Assembly: GCA_003260075.1 (NCBI GenBank)
Contig: QLIY01000451.1
Coordinates: 7,481-71,480, forward strand
From: Phallusia mammillata
Lineage: Eukaryota > Chordata > Ascidiacea > Phlebobranchia > Ascidiidae
Direction: 5' to 3'
Length of the DNA: 64,000 bases
Below the pieces are notes generated by a model, which was not told the DNA's origin, searched no databases, and saw nothing but the letters and a program-made list of their open reading frames with translations. Of the stretch, positions 1 through 11,039 are shown in pieces; within the stretch, counting starts at the first letter, position 1; the number at the start of each line of letters is the position of its first letter. A program made the position numbers and the translations under genes.

Positions 1-160
1 CCAACGCCAAACAAAATATGGGGTTCAACTCCGGTTCGGGTTTTTAGAAAATCGTAATTAGCGGTTCGGGTTCGGTTCGGGTTTAATGAAATTAACCGCT
101 CAAACCGGTTCGCGGGTTCGGGTTCAGTTCCGGTTCGACTCCCTGGTTAAAACAGATGTT
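1..160. repeat. GGTTCGGGT-rich simple repeat
   Basis: The first 160 bases are built from degenerate units of the GGTTCGGGTTC type, partly mixed with AACCGGTTCG. The composition is much richer in G and C than the surrounding DNA. Similar TTCGGG-rich tracts recur at 14588-14800, 52575-52735 and 56165-56215, so this is one family scattered through the window. From 161 to 631 I see no exon, RNA gene or other recognisable element. Confidence 0.6.
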
Positions 161-631
161 CTAATGCCGATAAATTATCGGTCGCTTTTACAGCACTGAG
201 CTTGTGTTATGATTGCGTTGATGCGAGTTTGCAGCCGCGCGATCTTCTTATCGCTGTTTTTTTGTGTGTGTGTTTTGCATTTTGTCGCTTTATAAGAATT
301 TGTTTTGCAAGCTATGTCATTATCCTGATTTGTCGTCTTGTATAATAGGTCGTCGAAACGTCGATTGTTTACAATAAAATCTGCTGGAAGAGCAGTACTT
401 TGTTATAAGGTTTCTTATGTTGGTAAATAGTTGGCAATTAAAATATCAACTTTATTGGATTGTCAACGGAGTAGGCATCGCTTTAAAAACAAAACAAAAA
501 TCATTTCACATAGCACTATTTACAGGCCCTGCTTACTAAGACCTGCCTGTACCTTTGCATATAATGTTTGAGAAAACACACGTCTAATGTTTATGTTTCG
601 TGATTCATTCATCACGTGTTTCCTTATACAG

Positions 632-1126
632 AAAGTACAACAGGCGAGTTAGTGGAATCTTATTCGTCTGAAACAACAAACACATCTAATCCCGCTGTAA
701 AGCATGACTTAACAAACAACAAGATTGACCAAAAGTCTAAAAGTTCGATGATAGTGGCAATATTACTGGCCGTATTGTTAGTGGCTGCAGTTTGTGCAAT
801 AGCGTTCTTGGTTATGAAAATCGGGTACATACAAATAAAAAATGCATTTAATACTTGAACAAGGTTAAATGAGCGTAATTATATGTAACATCTTAATACC
901 TTGACAGTCATTTTAATGCGGTTTTTTAACTGCTCTTTCTTATTTAAGATCAAAAGGTAAGAAACAGCCACCACTTGGACATAGACCGGTTGTAACCGTC
1001 TCCCAGAGTAAAAATCCGTCCACCGAAGTCAAGTCAGAGCCCGAGATGGTCAACAACGTTATTTATGACGCCACAGCGACCGACAACACCAACCAGGCTG
1101 TCTACAACCTGGCATATGACACATAG
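632..1126 (+). CDS. Rec-A: 3' end of tandem receptor gene with tyrosine tail (5' part not found)
   Basis: Only the last two coding exons are visible: 632-824 (acceptor ttccttatacag, donor gtacat) and 949-1126, ending in TAG. The first gives a Ser/Thr-rich stalk and one membrane helix (MIVAILLAVLLVAAVCAIAF). The second gives a basic cytoplasmic tail of about 59 residues ending VNNVIYDATATD then NTNQAVYNLAYDT. Phase 1 entry and the phase 2 membrane-to-tail junction match Rec-B, D and E, and the tail clearly resembles that of Rec-B. The ectodomain exons should lie upstream but I found none in 1-631, so they are probably outside the window. The tail tyrosines (YDAT, YNLA) resemble docking sites for SH2 proteins but do not fit the strict ITAM or ITIM consensus. 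The family is not one I recognise. Confidence 0.75.
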
Positions 1127-1764
1127 ATGTACCGATTTTTAATCTTACAAGTGTTTTGATTCATACTTGTTGATCTCTTTAACATTTTTAGAAACGCTGC
1201 TTTGTCATAGCGTGTTATATTAGTTTTTAAGCAAAGACAAACATAGTACCTAAAAAATCGCTAGACACAATTTTGCATGCAATTTTATCGAACCTGCAGT
1301 TAAAAAACAAAATGTTCGAGTATTTTTTTATATGTTTGTGCATACATTGTACTTATAGGGGACCAAGTTTCCGTTTCTTTATAAACAGCTTTTAAGAATT
1401 TCTATCAACGCCTTTTCGAAGTACTCTAAAACAAATCAAAAATACCAATTTTGAAACGGCACACAGGTCCAACACGTGTCAACCAAAAAATGTGTGGTTG
1501 AATTATACATATTTAACAAGGTTGTAGAACGACATAAAGCTGTTATCAAACAAATAACTGTTTGATTATTTGTAATATTTTTTTAACCAATTTCAAATAT
1601 TGGAATATTTTTAGCAAATGCTGATTAAACAGTAAAGTCAAATTCATGGAAAATTGGTGATATTTTTGTTACATGACAATTTGAGAAAAGCATTTGCAAG
1701 ATGTGTTTCCAAACTTTTAGAATCATTCCAAAAAAATGTAAAACAAAAACGTGATAGTTTAAAC
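1127..1764. other. intergenic, nothing recognised
   Basis: AT-rich DNA downstream of Rec-A, including its presumed 3' untranslated region. I see no exon, RNA gene or repeat before the transposon at 1765. Confidence 0.5.
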
Positions 1765-2080
1765 CAGGGGTGGGCAACCTTTGTTACTGTAGGGCCAATT
1801 ATAAATGTCAAAATTGGATCGCGGGCCGCACATGTGCACCACACAAAGTGATTTTGCTTTGTTTCTTACCAAATATGCTTAACTACAAGTATAATTCGTA
1901 TTTGATTCTATCCACATTTTGCCAGATCGCAGAAAACTAGCACCGGGCGCATTAATCAGCTCAAAAATATGTAATAATTTGACTCTGCCAGTACTTTTGA
2001 AATCCAAGCGTCTCTGCGGGCCGCACAACATTTGATGAAGGGCCGCATGAGGCCCGCGGGCCGCAGGTTGCCCGCCCCTG
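1765..2080. mobile_element. hAT-type non-autonomous transposon, 316 bp
   Basis: It starts CAGGGGTGGGCAACCTTTG and ends in the inverted form GGTTGCCCGCCCCTG. It is flanked on both sides by the perfect 8-base duplication GTTTAAAC (1757-1764 and 2081-2088). CAGGGGT...ACCCCTG termini and 8-base duplications are typical of hAT elements. No transposase reading frame is present, so it depends on an enzyme made elsewhere. Confidence 0.9.
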
Positions 2081-2468
2081 GTTTAAACGATCAAAACAAA
2101 ACTATCGAACGTGACTCCTTTTCGTAGTTAATAGTACCGATTCACTCAAAAATGCAAGTAGTGCTATATCAAAGAGGAGAACTGAAACCTGTGTCTATAC
2201 TAATTTATTATTTTGAGCAGTTTTAAATATACTCCCTGAATAACGTCTGTGGGTCCAGCGTCTTTAAATTATTTCGATATAACAAATATTTTTAATTGTT
2301 TGAAAACCTTTGTTTGGAAACAGCCCTAGGCTGACACCCTTCTAATATCACTTTCGAGTTTAAATTTATTCAAGCGATACTCGTGTTGGGTAAAACGGTC
2401 GTAGTTGTTTAATCAACTGGCCAGTTGGTTAACCTAAAGAGAGTAACTAATTTCTACGCGGAACACAG

Positions 2469-2497
2469 CACCAACCAGGCTGTCTACAACCTGGCAT
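2469..2497 (+). pseudogene. 29-base exact fragment of the Rec-A tail exon
   Basis: This stretch is identical to 1087-1115 of the Rec-A tail exon, the part that encodes the TNQAVYNLA segment. Identity stops abruptly on both sides and no splice site or other exon accompanies it. It looks like a filler or conversion fragment of the tail rather than a gene. Confidence 0.75.
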
Positions 2498-3151
2498 GAA
2501 AATACCAATATGATGTATTAGAAAGCCTATTTTAGCATAGCACAGAACTCTTTGGTACGACACAAAATAAAGTACAACCTGATTAATTTGTTTATCGGTC
2601 GTTGCAGGATAAGAAACCTTGACAACTTTCATTTCCAGTGTTTATGTTTGGTCATCCTATTAGAATGCTTTATTGTTTAGCACCTCGTGTAATTAGTTAT
2701 AATAAGAGTATCACTCTGATGTTGTGTTGTGAAACTAGACGGTTAACCGATCGCTTCAACGCAGAAGCATGTCATCTGCTGTGCATACACTGGCTGTGCA
2801 TGAAAGATTTCAAGAATCAACTTTAAAAACACGGAATTATATATTTCACAGTTCCGTGCGTGGGCTGCTAAAAAGTGTTTAAAAGTGGATATATCTCGGG
2901 TTCTTTGTTTGGTTGGATTAAAACGGATAATAATTTTTTGTATTTTAGAACCAGTATGTGCCAAGAGAATCTACTATTATTGTCGTTATAAATGTTTAAA
3001 ATGGCATCAAAACAGCAAAACGTATACCACGCTTTAGAAATTTGACCACAATAAAAGGAAATACTACAAAGGTAATTAATCAAGCACTACATTCAATGAG
3101 GCTTTATAATTTATAGAAAACTTACAGTCAAATCTGATTGTGCTGTGCTGC
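2498..3151. other. intergenic, nothing recognised
   Basis: AT-rich DNA between the tail-exon fragment and the LTR element. Short open frames occur on both strands, but none has splice sites or similarity that I can name. Confidence 0.45.
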
Positions 3152-3589
3152 TGTAACATAAATGATGTAATATTCGCATTGACGTCATGGGTAGAGCTGC
3201 CATGACTTGTAACTTTTCCATTACGTAACTTTCATATGCTACGCGACTTATAACGTGGGAACCACAAGTGGCTATGTCATGTAATTGTCCGTTATTGCGT
3301 GGGACAGGATGAGAACGTTGTGAGCATCCGTACCAGGACGGGATGTTGACGGGACGAATGCCTAAATTATGTTGTTTTGATCTGTGTATATATTCTGTGG
3401 TTTTGAAGTGACTTTATTCTATTCGATTCGACTTCGGTTGGGCGTATGAATCACATTACGTCAAGCCACGTTTAAATTGCATTACTGTTGGTGTTATAAT
3501 AAAACAAACTAACCAACGGCTGGACTATTGCTGTTAGCACAATCGGAAGCGCAAGAACACGTAATACACATACATACCTAATTCCTACA
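3152..3589 (+). repeat. 5' LTR
   Basis: Left long terminal repeat of the element at 3152-5572, beginning TGTAAC and ending CCTACA, followed directly by the putative primer-binding site. Confidence 0.85.
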
Positions 3590-5143
3590 ATTGGTGTACC
3601 CCGACTGCGATTTGCTACCAGCAGTAAATTGCAAGAAGAGAAGAAGAAATACGTCAAACAACAACAACCACAACAACAACAACAACAACAACTGTGACCG
3701 TGAGTACCAAAACAATTGTACTTTTGGTCGGAAGATCTTTCATCATTTAAACGAAGATAATCTTTCTTAAACCATTCAACAAATAACCTTCTGATCCATT
3801 CAAGTGTCAAGCAACAATCAAGCAAGCGGTACAACTTAATTCCGCTACAATCAAGCATCGCTTCGACTACGACGAGTCGACGAACAAGCATTAAGCCTTG
3901 CCAAGTGCTAGAAGGTTACTATCAATCAATCAATCCATCCACAAGGATTCAAGAGCACGAGCTTTCAATTTCTTGACGAATCAATCAAGCTCGAGCTATT
4001 GAGGAGGATATGTACTATTCGAGGTACGGAGATCGGAAACACGAACTGTCTATATTATAACTGGATTACGGAACAAATGGAACAAGCAAAGACGACATCA
4101 AGCTACGTCATGAATCACTACTTCAACGATGACGCTTCTTGAATCTTACCAGTTAAGTTTTCCTTATTGTTTTTGTTATGTCATTAAGTTCTTTGCCTAC
4201 CCCATTCTTGGGATATGTTATACTAACACCTTTGTTTGTCTCTTTATTTGTAATGTGCTAGTTTAAAAGCTACTTATTGTGAAACACACACTTAATTTGA
4301 ACTATTAATTTCGAAACTAAGCTTTTTATTATCGCTTTTGCTTGTCTCGATATCCATTAGCTTCGTGGAGACTCGACTTTACGAGTTGAGACACTTTATT
4401 CTCTAGTATGCCACCTAGGAAAAGTTAGCTCTTGGTAGCGTTTGTGACTGATAAACACAATTAATTACTTTTCGTGGTTCTGAGAAATACGTTAGCTTTT
4501 CGCGCGTACCTGCTTTACACCAGTCCTTATTGTCTGCAAGCAACATGCTCTATTTTTGACGGGATGAGCTTTTCCCCGCACTTATATTCTCCCATGACAC
4601 TTCACAAGGTTGCTATACCTTTACTGGCTAGATGGCGTCCCAATTGGAAACATGATGCATTAGACACTAGACCAGATATCTTTACTAGGCCATAGCTGCC
4701 TCAGATGTTGCTTACTGAAGCATATTGCGTGAATAACTTTGACCACGTAGAGTAAAAGCGATTATTATTTAGTGATGTTTTGTTATTTGTAATTGCATCT
4801 AAATTTTGCTCTAGCACAAAGCAAACCGTTTTGTACGTGTACTGCTGTTTATTTTTATTGTTACAGAAATGTGAATTCATACAACAACTTGTGGCACAAT
4901 GAAGGAGGACATTTGAATTTCCCATACCACTGCTGAGCCCGATTCTCGAATTTTCGGATAACTGTCGACAACCGAGCTCGAGAGACGCGCAAGCGTTATG
5001 ACAAATTGTACTGTTAACGCGTATCAGTTTTGGTGTGGTTAATTAAATGTTTTTCTTTTGTATGTCATAATTGTTTTCACATGTTTTTTCGCAATTCTTT
5101 CTTGTGAATGTTTCTTGTAAAACACTTTTTGGAGGAAGACTAA

Positions 5144-5572
5144 TGTAACATAAATGATGTAATATTCGCATTGACGTCATGGGTAGAGCTGCCATGACTT
5201 GTAACTTTTCCATTACGTAACTTTCATATGCTACGCGACTTATAACGTGGGAACCACAAGTGGCTATGTCATGTAATTGTCCGTTATTGCGTGGGACAGG
5301 ATGAGAACGTTGTGAGCATCCGTACCAGGACGGGATGTTGACGGGACGAATGCCTAAATTATGTTGTTTTGATCTGTGTATATATTCTGTGGTTTTGAAG
5401 TGACTTTATTCTATTCGATTCGACTTCGGTTGGGCGTATGAATCACATTACGTCAAGCCACGTTTAATTTCGTTACTGTTGGTGTCAACCGCACAAACTA
5501 AACCAACCAAAGCTTCGTGCTTGCAATCGGATTTTGGAACTTCAAACCTCAGAACCAAACATATTTCCTACA
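5144..5572 (+). repeat. 3' LTR
   Basis: Right long terminal repeat, near-identical to 3152-3470 over its first 320 bases. It is preceded by the polypurine stretch GGAGGAAGAC at 5131-5140. Confidence 0.85.
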
Positions 5573-6583
5573 CTGCGTCATAGTTTTTCACAATGACGCA
5601 TCTATTCTTTTCGCACAGCACAGCAGTCATATTTGCACAGAGATATAAACCTACATACTTTCTAAAATGATTAAGAAACTTACTTTTTCTGTGGCTATGT
5701 AGGATATGTGCTAAACAGATAAATACAACTTAGTTTAGTGAAAGAACAACAACAACAAAGTTTAATTTTGAAAATACCTATTGATTCATGTTCTGTATTT
5801 AGACAAACTGTGCTAAGTCTGCCTATATCTTAACTGCATGAATCACGAGATAAAAGTGTCAACATAGGAAAGAGCATTGTGGTGTACCAGGAAGCTTTTA
5901 CACTTGGAAGTATGGATAAAGGAAATATAATGGTTTAACTTTCTAGTTATTAGAATACTAGATCAGAAATTGTAAGATTTCTTGATTTATTTTTAGTATT
6001 GGATAGTTTTTGCAATTTCAACTTCCGGTATTAAAAAAGGAAATGTTGTTAGAAAGCAATAGACAACATACCATGTCAGTTTTTTTGACGTTGTGTCATA
6101 GTTTTTTACCATATATGCGCTCTAACAACGGCTTCGTCATGTTTGCGAAACTAGCCTACTTGTTTAAATTGTTTTTGGAGACTTATGAGATAAATACAGC
6201 TGAGTTTATCAGTGATTAGACAGTGACAAAAAAGTTTGTAGTTTTAGGCGAACCAGCACGTAATCATGTGTTCTTTACATGAATCATAAGAATAGACCAG
6301 TAGTACAGCATGAAGCAGTACAGGAACCAGGAAGCTTACAAAGACAAGCACAATAAACATTGTGTACTGCAGCAGTTAATCTGCTGGTACTCATAAGTGT
6401 TTAGTGTAATATAAACAAAGGTATACCTGCACTGTACAAATTGTGTTTCAACGTGAGGTTTTATTAAACCTGCAGGAGTTCTTGCATAATTAAGTTGTAA
6501 CATTTGTTGCAAAATGTTGTCATCTTTCCAAAAACCATTTTGCCTACTTAAATATCTGTTCGTCTTTTATGTTGAAACAGAGA

Positions 6584-6647
6584 TACCAAAACGGTGCTTG
6601 CAAAACATACTTAATGAAAACATACGATTTGCAAGCACCGTTTGGTA
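6584..6647. repeat. imperfect hairpin upstream of Rec-B
   Basis: Arms 6584-6604 and 6628-6647 pair over about 20 bases with a single extra A and a 23-base loop (TACCAAAACGGTGCTTGCAA and its complement). It ends about 190 bases before the Rec-B start codon. It may be a transposon remnant or an RNA hairpin; nothing else supports a function. Confidence 0.5.
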
Positions 6648-6837
6648 GCACTATTTTTTTGTCCAGTTTTCTAATATTGTATATGTATTAAATAAAAATA
6701 AACATACAACCGAGATATTGCTTTCTGTTTTGCGAAACATTACAGTTTTCCGTAGGATACTTACTTTTTGATAATTAGTTTCACATACAACTTAATTGTA
6801 CAATTTCTACTGAGCCATGTATTGCAATACCAACCAA

Positions 6838-8286
6838 ATGATACACGTTTTTGTGTTCACAATTTTCAGTAAGTATATGTGATTAAACACTATCTGTTTT
6901 GATGCAAATCATTTGAAAGGTCAAATATATTCAAAGATTTCTACGATCGCACATTCGCTTTGTGCCCAGGGTCATTAACAAACACATTCGACTCTGTATC
7001 ACACTGGGCAACCAGCAGGACACCTGAAGTATGTAACTGGACATTCACAGGCAATCAACTTCAAAATGACGAAATTTTGCTCATTACATTTAAGTCCCAC
7101 GAAAAACATTTTAGGGATTATGATTGGATATTACTACCAAACGGTAAGTTTCAAGAATACAAAACATTTTTATAAAATCAATAGAGCAAACGATCTTAGC
7201 CTTTGAAAACTTTAACCGTTAATCCGTTATTAATTTTTTCAGGTGATCTACACAGTTGGACAAACGAAACAATTCTCATTACCAACACCGACCGAAAACC
7301 CTGGTGTGGGCTTTTTGTCAAGAAACAGCAGAATGGCGAAACCACCTGTCAGTTTGACTTCAATATCCCAAACAATTTATGTCGAAACCAACCAGTTACT
7401 ACAGTTAGTGTTGATTGGCCACCGAAAATGTACACCAGCATGGAATACTATAGTTATGTGAAAATAGAATATGCATTTTTGTCTTGTCCGAAATCAAAAA
7501 CTTCGCCTTCCACAATCATAACCACAACCACAACCGTTTTACCCACAAGTAAGTGTTTTAATTACAGAAAATTGTAATAAGGAAGTTAAAATGTTGTTTT
7601 ACACATTTTGAAATTCACACATTTTTTTCGCGCATTCCATTTCTTTTTAGATAGCCTGCCTATGACTGTCCCTGTAAATTCAACGGACAAACGAGCAAAA
7701 AACCTGACGACAAAGATACCATTAAGTAAATCAATCAATGATTCAAGCAAGTTAGAAAAAGATGCGTCTTTCATTGCGGCAATAACACTCGGGGCACTGC
7801 TTGCTGTTTCTGGATGTGTCATAGGCGTTTTACTAAGGTAATATTTTTAAGTAATTGAGCAAAACCGTGGGTGTTTAAAAAAATACTCCGAATAGCGTGA
7901 TATATTTCGAAATTGAAATTTTGCTTCAGTACTCTTGAATTGTAAATGCGCAGCGGACCGTAAATATTTCTTCTAGGTGTTTCGTTTTAAGTCTGTTTAT
8001 TTCAGTTGCACATTTGCTAAACAAAATCTTCCACCAATAATTGAATATCTATTGTAATTAACTACAACTGGAATTTTCTTATATTGCCTAAAGGAAGGAA
8101 AGAAAGAAAAAAGAAAATCCTGTTTCGAAAACACCAGCTAATGATCGGAATGTTGAATCCAATGCAGAGAATGCAAATCATCAGATGACTTCTGGTCCTG
8201 AAATTGTCAACAACGAGATTTATGATTTTACTGCTGCGGATCAAACAAAACAAACTGTGTACAATGAATTGTATAACGTCACGTGA
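6838..8286 (+). CDS. Rec-B: complete single-pass receptor with tyrosine-rich tail
   Basis: Five exons: 6838-6868, 6937-7143, 7243-7548, 7651-7837 and 8094-8286 (TGA). Their 924 bases keep one frame (307 residues), with intron phases 1-1-1-2. Exon 1 gives a signal sequence (MIHVFVFTIFS); an in-frame ATG at 6817 is an alternative start. Exons 2 and 3 make an ectodomain of about 150 residues with the patterns VCNWTFTG, YDWILLPNG, WCGLFVKK and CRNQP, and a Thr-rich linker. Exon 4 holds a stalk and a membrane helix (FIAAITLGALLAVSGCVIGV). Exon 5 is a 63-residue Lys-rich tail ending in three tyrosines (IYDFT, VYNELYNVT); YNEL is a YxxL site. Paralogous to Rec-A, C, D and E. The C-x-W ... YDW-x4-NG spacing recalls a divergent CUB fold, but that is inference. 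A role in recognition or immune signalling is likely, not shown. Confidence 0.85.
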
Positions 8287-9220
8287 CACTTTACATGGAA
8301 ACAACTTCCTTGCAAGAAAATTGGCACATGTTCAACACTTTTTTGGCATTCATTGGTTCTGTGGTGACTGGACTTGATATTTGACTTCTTTGTTTCAACA
8401 ACATATTGACGCTCAAGGAATACGATAATTAAACATTACATTTTGTTTACAAACCCAGTATCGCTTTATTTAAACAAACTGTTAGGATAGGTAATGTCGA
8501 CCGAAACGAAGTTCCAACTACACTGCTATTTTTATTGCTATTGATTCGTGTCACTTGCCAAGTCCATAGTTTACGAGATGAAAAACTTTTTTTCGTTTTA
8601 GCACCGGTTTGAATAGTTACTTAAACATTCTCTCTTTGTTGAGTGGTTGGCAATATACAGCATTGAATTGTAAGCTCAGAAAACCAAATGTTAGTTCATT
8701 ATATACTTGTAGATATTTTTAATGGTTTGTATGGTAACATGTATAGATAACGTGCTATGTGTATGCAACCAATACAGAAACTAGTGTCATTTGTGTTCGT
8801 TTAGCTTTGCCTGCATAAAAGGTTGAAACTTAAAGGAGATGCATGCGAGAAAGAATGAACAAAACGTTGTTGTTTTTCTAAGTTTTTTTCTGTTTTCCAA
8901 AAAAGCTTATAAGCTTATAATCATAAACTTATATGATTAAGAAACATTTTTTAAAAAAACGTTTAAAAAACGAAGGAGATAAAGTTTTCCCGTAATTGAA
9001 CTAAGTTACCATAACTCTGGTACCTATATGATTGCCATAAAGTTACAACTACATTATAAATATTTCTTTCCCCTCATGTGCACATGTAGTATAACCATAG
9101 CACAAAAGGAAGATCTTTCTTTTTAGCTTTAAACATCGAAAATTCGATCTTCGCGATTTTACCAGAACCTTTTATAAGGCAGGTTGTCAAAAAAACACCA
9201 CACGACTGGATTTTTTTCAG
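8287..9220. other. intergenic between Rec-B and Rec-C; expected Rec-C first exons not found
   Basis: The stretch holds the Rec-B 3' region and then AT-rich DNA. I looked here for a signal exon and a first ectodomain exon for Rec-C, by analogy with Rec-D, and saw neither. Only the last ~45 bases before 9221 (TTTTATAAGGCAGGTTGTCA and the acceptor) resemble the matching intron of Rec-D. Confidence 0.5.
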
Positions 9221-9851
9221 GAGCTGATATAAATGTAACAGGAGGATCTGACAAAAGTCAACTTCCTTGGTGTGGTTGTTACGTCAAGAAAAGCCCAAAT
9301 GGATCTGAAAAAACGTGTCCGTCAGAATGGATGTTAAATAACATGAGATGTCGAAATCAGCCCGAAACATCAGAGAGTCTTAAGTGACCACCAGAAATGA
9401 ACACAAGTTTGCGGATGACATCCATTATAATAAGTTACGCATTTCTGGATTGCACAGACAACAAGCAAAGCACATGTAATATAACATCACAAGACACAGG
9501 TGAGCTAATGCTTAATGCAACTTATGAACTAAATTAAACGCTGAACAAAAAAATAATAATAATGTTCCTTTACAATAATTGACATAAAGTTAATTGTAAA
9601 AGGAATTTGCCAACTGTTTTTGTGCAATACGCATATATATATATATATCGACGTTTGATACAATTTGTCAATTTTCAGTCCATGTAACGATCTTGGTGGT
9701 TTGTAAATTTACACAACCCTGTTATACAACTTTAAAAGTTAATATTATATCATTTTTAATATTTTCAAGGAATTATGATTGCAGCGATATCTCTTGGTAT
9801 TTTGCTATTGGCTGCTCTATTGATGATTACTTTCCTAATGCAAAAGAAAGA
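9221..9851 (+). pseudogene. Rec-C: broken receptor copy closely related to Rec-D
   Basis: Two exons are recognisable: 9221-9499 (second ectodomain exon, 279 bases) and 9770-9851 (membrane exon, 82 bases). Both have exactly the lengths of their Rec-D counterparts. The ectodomain shows PWCGCYVKKSPNGSEKTCPS and CRNQPETSES. The codon that is TGG (Trp) before PPEMNTSLR in Rec-D is TGA here (9385-9387). No signal or first ectodomain exon is present upstream. The membrane segment GIMIAAISLGILLLAAL is intact and the donor gtaaat is kept, but reading through it gives a stop after QKKE. I call it a pseudogene. A polymorphic null allele or stop readthrough is possible but less likely, given the missing exons. 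Confidence 0.75.
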
Positions 9852-10349
9852 GTAAATATAAAACGCGTCTTCAAATATTTCTTTCTTAAAACGAACGTTT
9901 CTTAGTGTTATTTTGTAAGTTTAAGTCTTACTTGTATTTGCTTTTTTAACACGATAACACGTAGAACTGAAGCAACAAGATCCAACCGTGAGGATGCATT
10001 ACACGAGACTATGTGACCGATTCCCAACAATCAGCAAACGTAAACACAACAATGCATTTAGCACCCGCACATAACACTTGTGCAAAGGCGTGATTAATGC
10101 GGCGAGGGACAATTGGACGGCCTTCGCTAACTATGTCTTGTTAAGTTGAACCGCCAACAACTTGTCAAACCATTGTCGTTTTTTCATGCAGTGATTCTTT
10201 GTTGAATTTGCAGCTTTGTTTTTGGTTTTGAACCGGTCTTTATACACTAATAGCTTCAATATTAAACGTAATGTGTTGTGGTCTTCCATAATGATGGAGT
10301 ACTTTCTCAATTTTCGCCTAAAGAACAGCTTGCAAAGCTCATGATAAGA
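9852..10349. other. Rec-C downstream flank
   Basis: AT-rich DNA with no tyrosine-tail exon of the Rec-A or Rec-B kind. A short open stretch near 9970-10015 has no similarity to the other tails. Nothing else is recognised. Confidence 0.45.
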
Positions 10350-10763
10350 CAGCGGTTCCCAAACTGGGGTCCGCGGTCCTTTAGGGGTCCGTGAGGCAAT
10401 TTTTGGGGGACAGCGAAGCGGTTGAAGTAATTCTATAATCTTATTTGGCGTCAGTTTGTGTCACTAAATAAGTTTAAAATCAAAGTAGAATTGAGAATCG
10501 ACTGTCTCCATTGCTAAACAATGGCCTTTATTGAATGACAACTATCAAAAATGCAATTGTTCGCGCACAATCGCAATGTTTTGTCCTGTTTGTGATGTCA
10601 CATGCTGTCTTTGAATGATTGTTATGCGCAATTTTGCATAACTGGCTAAAATCTTGCAATCAACTTTAGTTTTTATGAAATACGCATTTAGGCTTAAGGA
10701 CCGCGAGCCCTCGAAATAATGGCAAAGGACGTTTTGAAATATGAAAAAGTTTGGGAACCACTA
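10350..10763. mobile_element. hAT-type transposon, 414 bp (family 'TTCCCAAACT')
   Basis: It starts CAGCGGTTCCCAAACTGGGG and ends AGTTTGGGAACCACTA. The 8-base duplication TGATAAGA lies on both sides (10342-10349 and 10764-10771). The body contains the GGTCCGTGAGGCAATTTTTG segment shared with copies at 13001, 49532 and, in part, 53618. No coding capacity. Confidence 0.9.
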
Positions 10764-10842
10764 TGATAAGAGTACTGTGGCATTTTTTACTTTCGATACC
10801 TAAAGTCGATACCTAATGTTCCAACTCACAATGTATACATAC

Positions 10843-10985
10843 AGTAAACCATGGCCAATCCGGACCCGATTGAACCTGAAAGTTATTCGAATTAGGCAAA
10901 AATCCAGTTTATACCAAGTGTTTTTAAGCCTACGTGAATTAGGCCAATATCCGGTTTACCCGAATCCGGTTTAACCGTGGTGTAC
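10843..10985. repeat. short inverted-repeat element 'CAGTAAACCATGG'
   Basis: Starts CAGTAAACCATGGCCAATCC and ends GGTTTAACCGTGGTGTACT, so the ends are imperfect inverted repeats. A related piece sits at 12034-12125 (AATAAACCTTGGTCAACCCG), again with the CCGGACCCGAT and GTGTTTTTAAGCCTACG segments. Probably an old short DNA transposon. Confidence 0.55.
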
Positions 10986-11039
10986 TATGTACATATAAGT
11001 AATTTAGGAAAAGTGCTCTAATTTGTCATTTGAATGATT

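Larger units (their letters stand above)
3152..5572 (+). mobile_element. non-autonomous LTR retrotransposon
   Basis: Two long direct repeats, 3152-3589 and 5144-5572, each start TGTAACATAAATGATG and end TTCCTACA; the first ~320 bases are nearly identical and the last ~100 have diverged with indels. Right after the first LTR comes TTGGTGTACCCCGAC, which has the TGG start of a tRNA primer-binding site. Right before the second LTR is GGAGGAAGAC, a polypurine tract. The target duplication is CTGC (3148-3151 and 5573-5576). The 1.55 kb interior has no gag or pol frame and carries a CAA-repeat tract near 3655-3690, so the element could move only in trans. Superfamily (Gypsy or BEL) cannot be fixed without the coding region. 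Confidence 0.88.

Noticed and set aside
300..375. Possible second hammerhead (GTCGTCGAAACGTCG)
   Set aside because: The required CTGANGA box is absent; the upstream CTGATTT does not fit.
3472..3891. 139-codon minus-strand open frame rich in Cys
   Set aside because: It reads the CAA repeat of the LTR element backwards; the Cys run is the complement of the repeat, and there is no domain or splice context.
9630..9650. AT dinucleotide runs (also near 12012, 19335 and 28247)
   Set aside because: Ordinary microsatellites with no further structure.
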